This document shows, piece after piece, positions 1 to 12,688 of a stretch of 64,000 nt of DNA. The stretch spans positions 20,129,889-20,193,888 of the forward strand of contig OW203732.1 in assembly GCA_934045075.1 (NCBI GenBank), read 5' to 3'. The notes under the pieces were generated by a model. That model was not told where the DNA came from and did no database searches. It saw only the letters and a program-made list of their open reading frames with translations. Position 1 is the first letter of the stretch, and every line of letters starts with the position of its first letter. Both the position numbers and the translations under genes were made by a program. This DNA comes from Yponomeuta sedellus. Its lineage: Eukaryota > Arthropoda > Insecta > Lepidoptera > Yponomeutidae.

Positions 1-3000
1 TACCTCATTGATACTGGATCGGACCTCTGCTGCGCACCTCGCAGCTGGTTCCCAGGTCGCAAGCAGTCGCAGGACTATGGCCTAACAGCTGCGAATGGCA
101 GCAGCATTAGAACATATGGTTTGGTTTCCCTACATCTCAATTTAGGTCTTCGACGCGAGTTTGTGTGGCAGTTTGTCATAGCGGATGTTGACATTGCCAT
201 AATTGGCTCAGATTTCTTGGCTCATTACCATCTTCTGCCGGACTGCCGTACCAAGAGGTTAGTGGACGCTTCTACTGGACTCTCCTCGCCTGCTACCAGC
301 GCTACAACTGACCAGGCCAGTATTAAGTCCATAATCTCCGGAAACTCGAGTTTCACACAATTGCTAGCCGAGTTCCCCGATATAACTCGCCCGCACGGCC
401 TCCCAAGAGTGATCAAACATGAGACTGTACACCACATTAATACTACTAGCGGCCCACCCGTCTCCTGCCGTCCCCGCCGCCTGGCTCCTCAGAAACTTAC
501 TGAGGCCAAGAAGGAGTTCGAGGACATGGTGAGTTCCGGGACAGCGAGGCTCTCCAAGAGTTCATGGTCCTCTCCATTGCATATGGCCCCTAAGAAGGAA
601 GACGCCTGGCGTCCATGCGGCGATTACCGCGCCCTGAATGCCAGGACCATCCCTGACTGCTATCCGGTACGGCACATTAATGATTTTTCTCACAATTTAG
701 CCGGAGCCACGATATTCAGCACGATAGATTTAGTTAAAGCCTATCATCAAATCCCTGTGAGCGACCCTGATATTCCCAAAACAGCTATCACAACCCCCTT
801 TGGGCTTTTTGAATTTCCTTTTATGACATTTGGTCTGCGCAATGCCGGCCAGACGTTCCAGAGATTTATTGATGAGGTTACTCGGGGACTGCAATTCTGT
901 TTTCCTTATGTCGATGACATTTTAGTCTATTCAAAGGACAAAAGTCAACACATAGAGCATCTCCGAATTCTTTTTCAACGTTTGCAGGATTATGGGGTCG
1001 TAGTAAATCCAGCTAAGTGCATCTTAGGAGCTAGTGAGGTATTATTCTTAGGTTTTCATATCACCGCAGAAGGTACTCGTCCTCCCCCAGACCGCATAAA
1101 AGCCCTTGTAGATTATGCCCCTCCCAAAACTGTTCAAGGCATGCGTCGATTTCTGGGAATGATGAACTTTTAGCGTCGTTTTATCCCTCACGCTGCTAAG
1201 AATCAAGCACCATTGGTTAACGCACTCACGGAGCTCCAAGGGAAAGGTGCGAAGCCATTCATATGGACACCTGACCTCCTTCAGAGTTTTGCGGCCTGCA
1301 AGGAGAGCCTAGCTCAAGCTACCTTGCTGCAGCACCCCGTGCTTGACGCTCCGCTCGGTCTTTTCACTGACGCGTCGAGCATCCACATTGGTGCTTGTCT
1401 ACAACAGTTGGTTAACGGTCAGTACGTCCCTCTAGCTTTCTTCAGCAAGAAGCTTACACCGAAGCAAATTGAGTGGCCGGCCTACTACCGGGAGCTGCTC
1501 GCCGTTTACGAGAGCGTGCAACATTTCCGGCATATACTGCAGGTCCAGCATGCCACGATTTTCACTGACCACAAACCGCTGCTGTACGCTTTCGTCCAGC
1601 GGCGAGAAAAGCTACCCCCTCCACAGCTTAACCAGCTATCCTTTATCAGCCAATTTACCACGGACATCAAGTATATAAAAGGTGAGGACAATGTGGTAGC
1701 TGATACGATGTCACGTATAGAAGCCATCGCGCTCGAGCAGGACTACGAAGCCCTAGCAAAATCACAGGAGACTGACACCGAGCTCGCAACACTGACTGGT
1801 TCCTCTGGACTGAGCTTGACTAAGGTAAATATTCCAGGAACCAATGTCTATGTCACTTGCGACGTATCCTCGGGAAAAGCTCGCCCGTACCTAACTCCCT
1901 GGTTTCGCCGTGCGGTGTTCGACAAGTTGCACAACCTGAGTCACCCCGGCGCAAGGGCAACAACCAAGCTGGTTACCGAGCGGTACGTATGGCCATCAGT
2001 TAGGAAGGACTGTAGAGAATGGGCCCGGTCTTGCCTAGCATGTCAACGCAGCAAAGTGTCGAGACATATCTCAACGCCGATGGGCAGCTTTAACCAACCA
2101 TCTGGGCGTTTCATGCAGGTTCATATAGACATTGTAGGTCCCCTACCAGTTAGCAACGAGTTCCGCTACCTCCTCACTGCCATAGACAGAGCGTCCAGAT
2201 GGCCGGAAGCATGGCCCATGCGCTCCATCACAGCAGAGGAGGTTGCTGAAACATTCACCCGGGAATGGGTCTCTCGGTTCGGCGTCCCCGTGACACTAAC
2301 TACAGACCAAGGTACGCAGTTTGAGTCGGATCTATTCCGCCGCCTCATGGTCCAGTTTGACACCAAACGGGTAAGAACCACTTCATATCATCCTTGTGCC
2401 AATGGCATGATAGAGCGCGTGCACCGACAACTTAAAGCGTCCCTTATGTGCCACGAAGGCGCATGGACCAAGGCCCTACCTTTGGTACTGCTGGGTATGC
2501 GTGCAGCCGTCAAGGAAGACCTGAAAGCCACTGCAGCTGAGATGCTGTATGGCGAACCCATCCGCCTCCCTGGTGAGCTACTAGTTCAACAAACTAACCC
2601 AACCTCCGTCGACAACCCAGCTGATTTCGTCGTACAGCTACGGCGGAAAATGGCTGCCATTCGTCCGGTACCTGCTGTACATCATACCACAAAAACGCCA
2701 TTCGTTTTTAAGGAACTGGCCACGGCGACACACATCTTTTTACGCGATGACACCATCCGCCGGTCCCTGCAACCTCCATACACAGGGCCCTACTCGGTTA
2801 TAGGGCGTTCCAGAGATGGTAAAACCATTACTATCAGTCTAAAAGGTAAAACAACAGTAGTTAGCGTAGACCGTGTTAAGCCAGCGTTCCTGGAACGGAC
2901 CCCGCAGTCAGGTCATGGGGACCAGCCTCCCCCGCAGCCGCTTTCTGCCAAGCAGTCACTCGTGCCACCAACCCAGGTGGGCTCGCCTTTCTTGCAGCCT

Positions 3001-3135
3001 ACCATGGACCCATCCCCGGTCCAGGTAGCGCCGCCTCTACCTGTGGTCCATTCGCCTGTACCGACCCTACCTGCATTCATTAAACGCACCCGTTCAGGGA
3101 GACAGGTTAGGTTTAAAAACATAAAAGATTGGTAA
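1..3135 (+). pseudogene. gypsy (Ty3) pol, 5'-incomplete, with one in-frame stop
   Basis: The reading frame is open from the window edge to the stop before 3136, apart from a single TAG at 1171-1173. In order it shows: the end of a retropepsin (DTGS at 10-21), reverse transcriptase (YVDD at 907-918), RNase H (TDAS near 1366), an integrase HHCC finger (about 1930-2045) and a DD35E core (Asp 2128, Asp 2305, Glu 2413), then a GPY-type C-terminal module (about 2780). The region before the RT ([14 protein letters not shown]) and the integrase wording match the CsRn1/Kabuki group of gypsy elements as I remember it. The TAG falls between RT and RNase H; since no frameshift accompanies it, the copy is young but presumably inactive. 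Gag and the 5' LTR lie left of the window. No env is seen. Confidence 0.93.
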
Positions 3136-3605
3136 ATACAGTAATTAGGCATCTTGTATTCTTTTCATTTCACAAAGGTGTAACACATGTTGTGCAGGAG
3201 TATAGTTATGTAAATACTCAAAGGTAAATAAAACAAAGTTTGTATAATTTTGGAACAATATTTAATAATTTTGTTTTTGTATCCACAAGAGGTCTTTAAT
3301 AATAGGCTTGCATATATTAAGTTAGGATATGTTATAGTAAGTTAAACATGTCATGTTGTTTAACTCCCTACTGTGTCTAAGCAAGGCTGTATGCCTGATT
3401 TTGCTGTGTTTAAGGTAATATTAAGCTCGCTACATTATAGTCATACATACCTTTTATGCCATTCTAAATAATATGTATTGCTATGTTTTCTGTAATATTA
3501 AGTTTGCCATATACAGCCAGTATACTTACCACATAAGTCTAGGTAAACATTTGCAATGTAACCTTTATAGTATATCCCACTTACCATTCTCCGTAGGGGG
3601 GTGGT
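3136..3605 (+). other. gypsy 3' untranslated region with polypurine tract
   Basis: AT-rich, no open frame. It ends in a G-rich polypurine tract (about 3594-3604, AGGGGGGTGG) directly before the LTR start, as needed for plus-strand priming of an LTR element. Confidence 0.75.
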
Positions 3606-3900
3606 TGTGGCAACATTGTAATTATCGTTCACTCACGGGCACGATGGATTTCCATCGATTGACCGCTCACTCATTCAATTCAATCATTCACTCGGTAACT
3701 CGGTCAATCGTTCTTCTCTCCGCTACGTCTGTGACAGCAGGACGTGCTCGTGGGATTTTTGGTTATAAAGAGACGCTATAACCTCAGGTGAATAGGAAAC
3801 TATTTCTGATTGTCATTGTATTTGCTGTTGTGTGCTGGTGTGAAATAAAAGCCTTAATTTTGTAAAGAGACTGACGTTATTGACGCCGCCATCCTCTAAA
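3606..3900 (+). repeat. 3' LTR of the gypsy element (about 295 bp)
   Basis: Starts TGTGGCAACATTG after the polypurine tract. The segment matches 20743-20764 joined to 21715-21990, a second copy of the same LTR, which fixes both ends. It contains an AATAAA at about 3844. The end is near 3900, where LINE sequence begins; uncertainty is a few bases. Confidence 0.85.
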
Positions 3901-6595
3901 CATAGTTTACATAATTATTTTGAACATAGAACTCATACATTGTACTGGCTTTCATTCCAGACCTCATTGTCATCTACATAATCCTTTATGTTATAGTAGC
4001 CCTTTTGGCACAAAGTGTGCTTAACATATTTTTTGAACCGCGATTCAGGCAAGCTTAATATATCTTCAGGGATTTTATTATAGAAGCGTATACAATGCCC
4101 CATGAAGGATGTATTAACCTTTGCCAGCCTAAATAGTGGGAACAAAAGTTTATGTTTATTTCTAGTATTTACATTGTGTTGGCTACCTAAAGTTTTAAAG
4201 TTACTGATATTTTTCCTAACGTACATAATGTTTTCATATATATACTGACTGGCAACTGTCAGGATGTTAGTTTCTTTAAAGAAATCTCTTAACGAATCTC
4301 TACTACCCAGCCTATAAATGAATCTGATCGCTCTCTTCTGCAAGACGAAGATGGTCTCAATATCTGCTGCCCGTCCCCACAGTAGTATGCCATAGGACAT
4401 AAGACTATGGAAGTAACTAAAATAAACAAGCCTAGCAGTTGCGACGTCAGTTAGTTCCCTAATTCTTTTGACTGCATATGCTGCTGAACTAAGCCTATTT
4501 GCTAATTTTTCTATATGAGGACCCCATTGAAGCTTTGCATCAATTGTGATACCTAGGAATACAGTTTCATTCACAAGGTCTAATTTGTCATTCCCCAGTA
4601 AAACATTGCTGTCTACCGTTTTGACATTTGGAAGAGTGAACTTTATACATTTCGTCTTTTTTGAATTTAACAATAAGTTATTAGAAGTAAACCAATTTAG
4701 TACCCGAGAGAGAGCATCATTTGTATTGTCAAGGTCATTTTCTTGTCTCTTAATTTTAAAAATAAGAGACGTGTCATCTGCAAATAATACTATCTCTGAC
4801 ATATTTTGAACCATGAACGGCAAATCATTTACATATACGAGGAAGAGGAACGGCCCCAAAATCGATCCCTGTGGCACTCCTATCCTGACCTCTGACCCTG
4901 AAGATTTAGTTCTATTTATATCAGCTCTTTGAACTCTCCCTTCTAAATATGATGTTATAAGTTTTAGGCTATTCCCGTTTATACCATAGTGCTTTAATTT
5001 TAAAAGAAGTGTTTTATGGTCAACGCAATCAAATGCTTTCGACAAGTCACAGAATACGCCTATAGCATCCTTGCGCTCTTCCCATGCACTAAATATATGT
5101 TTAACTAACATGACGCCGGCGTCCGTTGTAGAGCGCCCTTGCGTAAAGCCGAATTGCTGACCATGGAGAAGTTGATAGTCATTGAAATGTGTAAGCAGCT
5201 GACCTAGAACTATCTTCTCGAATATTTTACTCAAAACGGGTAGAACTGAGACAGGTCTGAAATTTGTGGGATCTTGCTTATCACCACTTTTAAATAAAGG
5301 AACGAGCCTACTATATTTCATTAGATCAGGGAATATACCCTCATCTAAACATTTGTTAAAGATTTTGGCTAAATGGGGTGCTAGGGTATCGATTACTGAG
5401 CTAACTACTGTTACTGACATACCCCATAAGTCCTCAGTTTTTTTAAGCTTTAGCTTTTTAAACGATTTAATCACGGTATGGGCTTCAATATAGTCGAACG
5501 AAAAATCGTGATGGCATGGGGGGACATTGTCTTTCAAAATACTTTCAGCAAGAGCTGGAGAAGAGTCTAAAGGAGCTGTCGTTACAATTGGAACATTTGT
5601 AAAGAACTGTTCAAAAGCCGTAGCAATGTCTTCATTTGAGGTTATTAATTTATCATCTATTTTAAGTGAAAGTTCGCGATCTCCTGATTTGGATTTACCG
5701 GTTTCCTTATTTATAATAGCCCAAATTGTTCTGGATTTATTAGACGATTGAAGGATTTTTGATTTTATATGCTCACATTTTGCTTTGTGGCAGACGGCCT
5801 TAAATAATTTTGAATATAGTTTAACATACTGTATAAAACTGGGGTCATATGTGTATGTTTTTTTCTCATATAGCGCATATAGTGTGTCCCTGCTTTTTCG
5901 GATGCCGGCAGTAGCCCATTCACTAAATGCTACTTTATTTCTTTTTGATGATAACTTTTTTAATTTAAAAACTTTTTCAAAACTACCTGAAACAACTTTG
6001 AATAAATCTCCATAATGAGCATTTGCATTAAGGGTCTTATTATTTTGTGTAGGTAAGCTACTTTGTATGTAATTTCTAAATAATTCCATCTTTTTTGCTG
6101 TAATGGGCCGATAAATTATATCTTGCTCCTTTTTTTTAAAATCTGCTTCAAAGTGGACAATTTGACCATTGTGGTCTGACTTTAAGCAAGTTACTGTAGA
6201 ACAATGCGAAAATTCACAGTCGCAGAATACATTGTCAAGACAGGTGGCTGTGTTTTCGGTAATCCTAGAAGGCTCTAAGAAAATATTAACTAAATTAAAA
6301 GACTTGAAAATAAGTTTTAATTTGTTATTTAAAACGGAGTCTACCAGCAAGTCTATATTAAAATCTCCACATACTATAACTTTCTTGCTACTACTTGAAG
6401 CTACCTTTAAAACATCCTCTAGTACGGATTCAAATAAACTGTAGTCACTGGCGGGGGGCCTGTATACGCTTACTACAATATGCTTAGCCAGTTCAACACA
6501 TGATAGTTCTACAACTTTTTCAACAGAAAGTCTGCTAATATCTTTTCGTTCTTTATACTTCAAACTACTATTTACTATGTTAATATGATATTAAA
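3901..6595 (-). mobile_element. CR1/Jockey-type LINE, truncated at both ends
   Basis: Minus-strand non-LTR retrotransposon. The 5' part of the endonuclease is missing. The 3' UTR is only about 32 bp long and stops where the gypsy LTR ends. Those 32 bp match the middle of the 3' UTR of a related copy near 30860-30895, so the gypsy element inserted into this LINE and the rest of its tail is off-window. The 5' limit near 6595 is approximate. Confidence 0.85.
3933..6563 (-). pseudogene. LINE ORF2: endonuclease C-terminus plus reverse transcriptase
   Basis: An open frame of about 876 residues. It starts inside the APE-type endonuclease: YRPP and GDFNIDLL in the first 75 residues, SDHNG near residue 130. 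The reverse transcriptase follows with SKAFDCVDH, GVPQGSILGP and the catalytic FADD. The last 100 residues (VNTRNKHK, FRLAKVN, RFYNKIPE) are shared with the fragment at 20803-21108. No internal stop breaks this part. The frame continues about 10 codons upstream to a stop; the first ATG is not informative because the copy is 5'-truncated. Protein-coding potential is high but the element cannot be autonomous without the endonuclease N-terminus. Confidence 0.9.
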
Positions 6596-6985
6596 AAGAT
6601 CCAATAGATCATTCCTAAAATATTCTATCCAACCAAGCTGCACGTCTAACAAATTCGCTAAGCGAATTCGAGCCATAAAACTGACACTTTAGAATCGATA
6701 ATGCATTGCCTGCACGCTAACATAGAGCGGTCTGCACACATAACATATTTTGCAATATTCCTGCATGTTTGGGTGCGAACCCATTTTACGTAACTGAAGA
6801 CCTGATCTGCTGTAATAATGTTTTCTTTTTGAGGGTTCCGTATCCGAATAACACAGACTTTATCTATCTCTACGTCTACAAATATCTGCGTCTAATTGCA
6901 GGGCACAGGCCTTCTTTTAGACCGAGAGAGAAAACTAAAATTTAAGATGCTACAGGAATAGAATTAAAAATCATAACGTCGTTGA
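6596..6985. other. no gene recognised
   Basis: Unique-looking AT-rich sequence between the LINE and a fold-back SINE. The last 8 bases (6978-6985, GTCGTTGA) are the left target-site duplicate of that SINE. Confidence 0.5.
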
Positions 6986-7212
6986 TATTTAAAAACCTAT
7001 TTAGAAGCTAAAAATTTCACCCATGCCGGGATTCGAACCCGCAACCTCTGGCTATCCGTGCCAACGCTCTACCAATTGAGCCAATGGGCGTGAGTTGCCA
7101 ATGGCTCAATCGGCAACTCACGCTTTTACTCAAACTCAAATTTTTAACCTCTTAATAGGTTTTTAAATTTGTCCTTAGCACGGGTTAGTGCATTAAAAAT
7201 AAAAATAGTACA
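6986..7212. mobile_element. SINE-I fold-back copy (inverted dimer)
   Basis: The left half is SINE-I in minus orientation (tail, then tRNA-like head ending near 7090). The right half is plus-strand SINE-I tail ending GCACGGGTTAGTGC and an A-rich stretch. Both outer ends are SINE 3' ends. GTCGTTGA lies on both sides (6978-6985 and 7213-7220), consistent with insertion as one unit. The head has a Pol III B-box-like GGTTCGAATCC on the minus strand. Confidence 0.7.
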
Positions 7213-7316
7213 GTCGTTGAAATTGCAAAATGTCATTTTTCAAAAGGACAAAATTTTTATAAATGTTTTTTTTTTATTATTGTTTATGTTATTTTATATG
7301 CGGCGAAAATCGTCAC

Positions 7317-7529
7317 TGATTGGCTCCCGTGCGATGGCTACCGACGACGAGACCAAGGCGGAGATGGTGTGACGACCTGACCAAATATTTACCTGGGTGG
7401 GAAGCATTGGCCGTCAGCAAAGAGGAGTGGAAATCTGAAGGGGAGGCCTTTGTCCAGCAGTGGGACACAGCCATGGCTAATAAAAAAAAATTGTATATGC
7501 ATACACCAAATGAAATAAATACCTTATAA
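7317..7529 (+). pseudogene. RTE-like LINE C-terminal fragment
   Basis: A short plus-strand frame carries DDLTKYLPGW, KEEWKSEGEAFVQQW and a stop. From memory this is the conserved extreme C-terminus of RTE-type LINE proteins in Lepidoptera (RW-DDL ... W...GEA-VQQW). A frame break precedes it. 5'-truncated remnant only. Confidence 0.6.
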
Positions 7530-7992
7530 TTATAACCGAGTGACTGCTTCCTTCTCAGAATTAGGGCACAGGTTCTCTATGGATCCTGAAAGAGTCAGGG
7601 ACTAGACTAGAGAGTTCGAACCGGTCCAAAACCGCACGATCTTTGTTTATGGACGTATTGTAAATATTTGCGCACCTGCTCGCGTCGTGGATTTACAATA
7701 CTTTATTCGTTTATTTCGGTATGAGGCTGGTGAAAGTTTTTATGCTACTGTCTGGCTGTTTGTGTTCTGGCTCAGTCCTATAATTGATTTATAAACGAAA
7801 AATCAAATTCACTGTCGTGCTAAACATTTTACAACAGTGTACTTATCTTAGTTTGGGATCAGTATTGACCTGTGCCGTGAGCACTAATATTTTTCACCTC
7901 TTCATGAAGTACAAAACCCGCTCTTTTGACCATATTTGGTCGATAATTTCAACCCGATCGGGAGCAAATGAGGCATACATTACGTAAAGTTA

Positions 7993-8075
7993 ATAACATA
8001 ATAACATTTACATACAAGCACATACATTGCTTCTGGCCCCACACTATCTTCGTTTGGGATCAGGACTACTGATAG
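7993..8075 (-). mobile_element. SINE-G tail fragment
   Basis: Reverse complement of the 3' part of the SINE-G copies at 14054 and 60052 (GGGGCCAGAAGCAATGTATG then the TGTATGTAAATG tail). The tRNA-like head is missing. Confidence 0.65.
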
Positions 8076-8200
8076 TGTCGTGTGGTACTTACTAGTAATT
8101 ATTGTTATTATTTTAAGATGCGGATACAAAAAAGCTTTAAGATTAAAACCAGTTTGTTGATACAACCTTAAGTATCTTTAGTAACATAACTCATAGAATT

Positions 8201-8723
<523 letters not shown>

Positions 8724-8809
8724 ATAACTCATAGAATTTCTCCGTGCTTCCATAGTAACTAGTACACATTGACCTTTTGCATCTACGTAAAGAGACGATT
8801 TATACTGCG

Positions 8810-9062
8810 TCCAGTGGCATCTTCACTCATTACGACTAGATGGGTGACGGGACCACTCCGATGCTGCAACCAGGGCACGTTTTAGATGGTGTAGGGTTGC
8901 CCAGCACCTATACCATTCCTGACAGCTTAGTCGGCCTAGCCCACAGGAAAGACTATTCCATACGTGCGGAGCCAATAAAGCCGCGGGTTTCCTCACGATG
9001 TTTTCCATCGTTAGCGTGTTGTACTGCGACTGCAAGTTCGCAAATGTACGTAACTTCGAAAT
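8810..9062 (-). mobile_element. SINE-C copy, partial
   Basis: Shares with 29949-30365 the stretches GATGGGTGA.GGGACCACTCC, CAGCTTAGTCGGCCTAG, CGTGCGGAGCCAA and CTCACGATGTTTTCC. By comparison with 22076-22556 the tRNA-like promoter would be on the minus strand; here it is lost. Confidence 0.7.
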
Positions 9063-9082
9063 GCTGCCTTTTTCTACGGAGG

Positions 9083-9160
9083 CTTACATTTTACAAAGCA
9101 CATTGACATTCAGAAAACGAAATCAAAAATCTTTACGTCGAAATAAATGATTGGCTTGAT
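9083..9160 (+). mobile_element. LINE 3' tail fragment
   Basis: Short stretch resembling the LINE tail at 21640-21710 (GACATTCAG.AAACG, then TTTACGTCGAAATAAATG). Very short and 5'-truncated. Confidence 0.5.
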
Positions 9161-9191
9161 TTGAATGAATTTGGGGACGTGCTGACAATGT

Positions 9192-9258
9192 CGATATTAA
9201 CCCTTATGTCTCTACTGCTGGGGCACTGGTCTCTTCCTGCATCACAACGATGTATAAA
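9192..9258 (-). mobile_element. SINE-5S tail fragment
   Basis: Reverse complement of the SINE-5S 3' end: the end unit AACCCTTATGTC, CTGCTGGGGCACTGGTCTCT and TCCTGCATC all recur in other copies. Confidence 0.6.
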
Positions 9259-9542
9259 GAGACCGTTCAGTAAATTAAACCAGGGTTCAGTAAATATAAG
9301 GGGGTTTTATCTGCATTACAGAATTAACGTCTTCATCAACGTAATTTCCAACAGACTTTGTATGAAAGTTTTCCTTTAATATGTTGATTGTAGCCTTGTC
9401 AAGCCTACAGAGCCGTGATAGGTTTCCTTATAAGTGCATTTTTGTGCTGCTACCTTGAATTTTAGACAGACAGACATAGCAAAACTGTAAGGGTTTCTTT
9501 TTGACTACGGAACCTCGAAAACGGTCAAGTGAATCTTAGGTA

Positions 9543-9736
9543 GTTCTATTATTTTAATGCATTAACCCGTGCTAAGGACAATTTTAAAAACCTATTTAGA
9601 GGCTTAAAATTCCACCCATGCTGGGATTTGAACCCGCGACCACCGGCGCTAGTGAAATTTCGAACCTCTTTATTACAATATTCTCTGTATTACGTACAGC
9701 ATGGGTGGAATTTTTTGCCTCTAAACAGGTTTCTAC
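9543..9736. mobile_element. SINE-I fold-back copy with internal deletion
   Basis: The left arm is minus-strand SINE-I tail plus part of the head (TTAATGCATTAACCCGTGC to about 9645). The right arm is plus-strand GCATGGGTGGAATTTTTTGCC. An 11-bp repeat, AATCTTAGGTA, flanks the whole unit (9532-9542 and 9737-9747). Both outer ends are SINE 3' ends, as at 6986 and 51456. Confidence 0.75.
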
Positions 9737-9749
9737 AATCTTAGGTACG

Positions 9750-10690
9750 TTTTAGTAAATGGATGGCCTTAGGATACTCAGATCCCCTCACTATGTTTTC
9801 CTTCAACCTAGAAAATCATGCTTATGGGAAAATACCAAACAACATTAATTTTATTTTTGGTAAAAAATATATTTTTTCAACATTTCCGGTCAACTTATAA
9901 TCTAAAATACATTTGTCAATAGAACTGATTCAAAACAATGCCTCCAAAAGTACACTATTGCATTTAATGTGATAAAAGTAACTAAGTGTGCATTAATACA
10001 TAGTTAAGAATAAATCTATTCAGTGCTATCGGATATTTTTAAAGTTACTGGATTTTGAGCGTTTGATTAGAACCAGATAAGGAACATTATCGATTGTAAG
10101 ATGAGCTAAATAAAGGGAATACTAAGAATATAATGTAAATTATTGCAAATTCCTGAACTACGTTCTACTAAATTATCGTGCGTTCTAATTCTTATCATTA
10201 AAATTATCTTCTGAACAAACATTTCAAAAAAACCTTTCATGAAAACGACTAAGTAGATATTTTTGAAAGTTTGTCCGATTTCAATACAATAATGCCTAAC
10301 AATATAACGATCTTAGAGTATAATTAAATATTTACACGCATTTTTATTCGACAGATCATGTGAGTATTCCAAGGTCACATAACGTAAGGCGTGGGGTCAC
10401 GTGGGTAGGATGTGGGAGGAGGGTGCGGAGAAGACGCCACGTATAGAGATTGCGTCTTTGCCTTGTCCTGTCTGTTTGGGCTACGGGCCATAGCTTCAGT
10501 GCATTTTGTATAAAAGCAAAGTGAAAGGTAGCTGCGCCCTCGTCCCATGTCCTACCTATGTGTCCCAAGCATGAGTTGTGTCATAAAGTCACATTACCGA
10601 GGGAAATTTAAAGAGATATCACCAAGAAACTTGCGTCTTGTCCCGTAAACTCCAAAGCTCTAGCTTCACGTGGCTAGCAAAGAATTATCA
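9750..10690. other. AT-rich sequence, no gene recognised
   Basis: No supported ORF, repeat copy or RNA gene. A GC-richer patch at 10380-10560 reads GGATGTGGGAGGAGGGTGCGG but matches nothing else here. Confidence 0.5.
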
Positions 10691-10890
10691 NNNNNNNNNN
10701 NNNNNNNNNNNNNNNNNNNNNNNNNNNNNNNNNNNNNNNNNNNNNNNNNNNNNNNNNNNNNNNNNNNNNNNNNNNNNNNNNNNNNNNNNNNNNNNNNNNN
10801 NNNNNNNNNNNNNNNNNNNNNNNNNNNNNNNNNNNNNNNNNNNNNNNNNNNNNNNNNNNNNNNNNNNNNNNNNNNNNNNNNNNNNNNNNN
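10691..10890. other. assembly gap, 200 N
   Basis: Exactly 200 ambiguous bases, a common placeholder size, so the real length is unknown. Frames running through it are artefacts. Confidence 0.99.
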
Positions 10891-11077
10891 TAAAATCAGC
10901 TTCGTAGTGAACGTTTGAAGGGGATATCAGCTTACTGTGAAATATTGAAATTCGACATAAAACTCATACTGTCGAGTTGAATTTTGAATCTTATCGAAGC
11001 CCAGAACAAAGAAAACATTGCTGTAGAGTGTTACAACTACCCTCTGTTAAACACTATAACAATCTGTTATTCGCGTC

Positions 11078-11210
11078 TCTTTAGTCTTTGTCTCATACAC
11101 TAACAATTTGTTAGTCTCTCATTGTTAGTCTTTGTCTCGTACACTAACGATATGTTAGTCTCGTATCGTTAGTCCTGGTTACTTGCACTAACAAAAGTTA
11201 GTCTCTTCTC
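11078..11210. repeat. imperfect tandem repeat, GTTAGTCTTTGTCTC-type
   Basis: Repeats of GTTAGTCT followed by short inverted partners (ACTAAC) every 40-50 bp just before the larger array. Units differ considerably. Confidence 0.6.
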
Positions 11211-11257
11211 GTTATTAGGAGTCGGAAAAATTCGTCGAAACTTCATTCAAAGTGATT

Positions 11258-11787
11258 TATTCAGTAAATCAACATTTTACTAATCAACATTTTACATTGA
11301 ACATTGATTCAGTAAATCAACATTTTACTAATCAACATTGAACATTGATTCAGTAAATCAACATTTTACTAATCAACATTGAACATTGATTCAGTAAATC
11401 AAAATTTTACTAATCAACATTTTACATTGAACATTGATTCAGTAAATCAAAATTTTACTAATCAACATTTTACATTGAACATTGATTCAGTAAATCAACA
11501 TTTTACTAATCAACATTTTACATTGAACATTGATTCAGTAAATCAACATTTTACTAATCAACATTGAACATTGATTCAGTAAATCAAAATTTTACTAATC
11601 AACATTTTACATTGAACATTGATTCAGTAAATCAAAATTTTACTAATCAACATTTTACATTGAACATTGATTCAGTAAATCAACATTTTACTAATCAACA
11701 TTTTACATTGAACATTGATTCAGTAAATCAACATTTTACTAATCAACATTTTACATTGAACATTGATTCAGTAAATCAACATTTTAC
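11258..11787. repeat. higher-order tandem array of 41/48-bp units
   Basis: Units read TCAGTAAATCAACATTTTAC, ACTAATCAACATTTTACATT, GAACATTGAT. Full units are 48 bp; some lack 7 bp and are 41 bp. Two consecutive blocks, 11379-11563 and 11564-11748, repeat the same order 48+48+48+41 with the same variant bases (AAAATT in the first two units, CATTTT in the others), that is a 185-bp higher-order repeat. Frames reading NIDSVNQ are by-products. Confidence 0.92.
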
Positions 11788-12688
11788 AGCTACTGCAGTG
11801 AAATGTTGATTCTACAGTCTACCTTCGGACAGTTTTTTTCGCATGCACCGTTGCCAACTGACAGCTGTTGACAGTAGCTTAACAAATGGTTAGTGTACAA
11901 GAAACCGGGAGTTAGCACTTAATTAAAAATGCTTAAAATGGAGGCCTTTTCAGTAGTAGATATTTTGTAGTAATTTGTGAAACTTAAAACAATAAATCAC
12001 AGCAAAACAAATGTAACACTGATATTATAATACGCAAAAGCACATCAAAGGGCGCTCTTTTCAAGGGGTAAAGCAATGTTTTCTCAAATCTCATTTAAGC
12101 TTTTTATATAGTATTACAGTTACATTTTCTTCAGTGCATTTGTTTTGGCTGCTATCACGTTATACTAAACACTAATGATCGTTCGTTTCGTCTTAAGCAG
12201 TAATACAAGGTATGTTCTTTTGTAAATGAGAAATATTTACACTTATTACAAATCAACATTAACTTTTGAGCGCCGAATTCGTTATTCCCTCTGTGAGTGA
12301 ACGCTGAATATTTAATCAGCTGTGCTTTAATTATTCAATCTATGAATATGTCAATGACTCCACTGGCAAATATTTTTCCAGCAAAATTTAATTCATTCTT
12401 TTCTTCGATCATTTAAAATATACATACATGCAAGGTAAACTTTTCTAAACGTTAGTTGTACCGAACGTTTCACCATCAAAATTACGCCTAATACCATCAC
12501 AAAAATGAGTCAAGAAGAAGTTATCAATGCCAACAGATCACTACCAACACCAGTCATCAACCGACAGAGGTATCATAAGGCGCTCAATACAACGGTTGTC
12601 AATGCAGACTCCAATCTAAGGGGAGATCCCTGGACGTAGATCTCGAGTGAAGTGAAGGCGGCGGCAGAGATGCGCCGCGGGCCGCATG
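11788..12688. other. 3' flank and probable 3' UTR of the CUB gene
   Basis: Lies downstream of the minus-strand stop at 12689. The first about 200 bp (12480-12688) are more GC-rich than the rest and could be transcribed. I found no clear minus-strand AATAAA, so the 3' end is not placed. Confidence 0.4.

Noticed and set aside
10638..10918. Frames spanning the N run
   Set aside because: Consist almost only of unknown residues across an assembly gap.
11379..11809. Repeat protein NIDSVNQ...
   Set aside because: Frame follows 48-bp units but breaks at each 41-bp unit; a non-coding tandem array.
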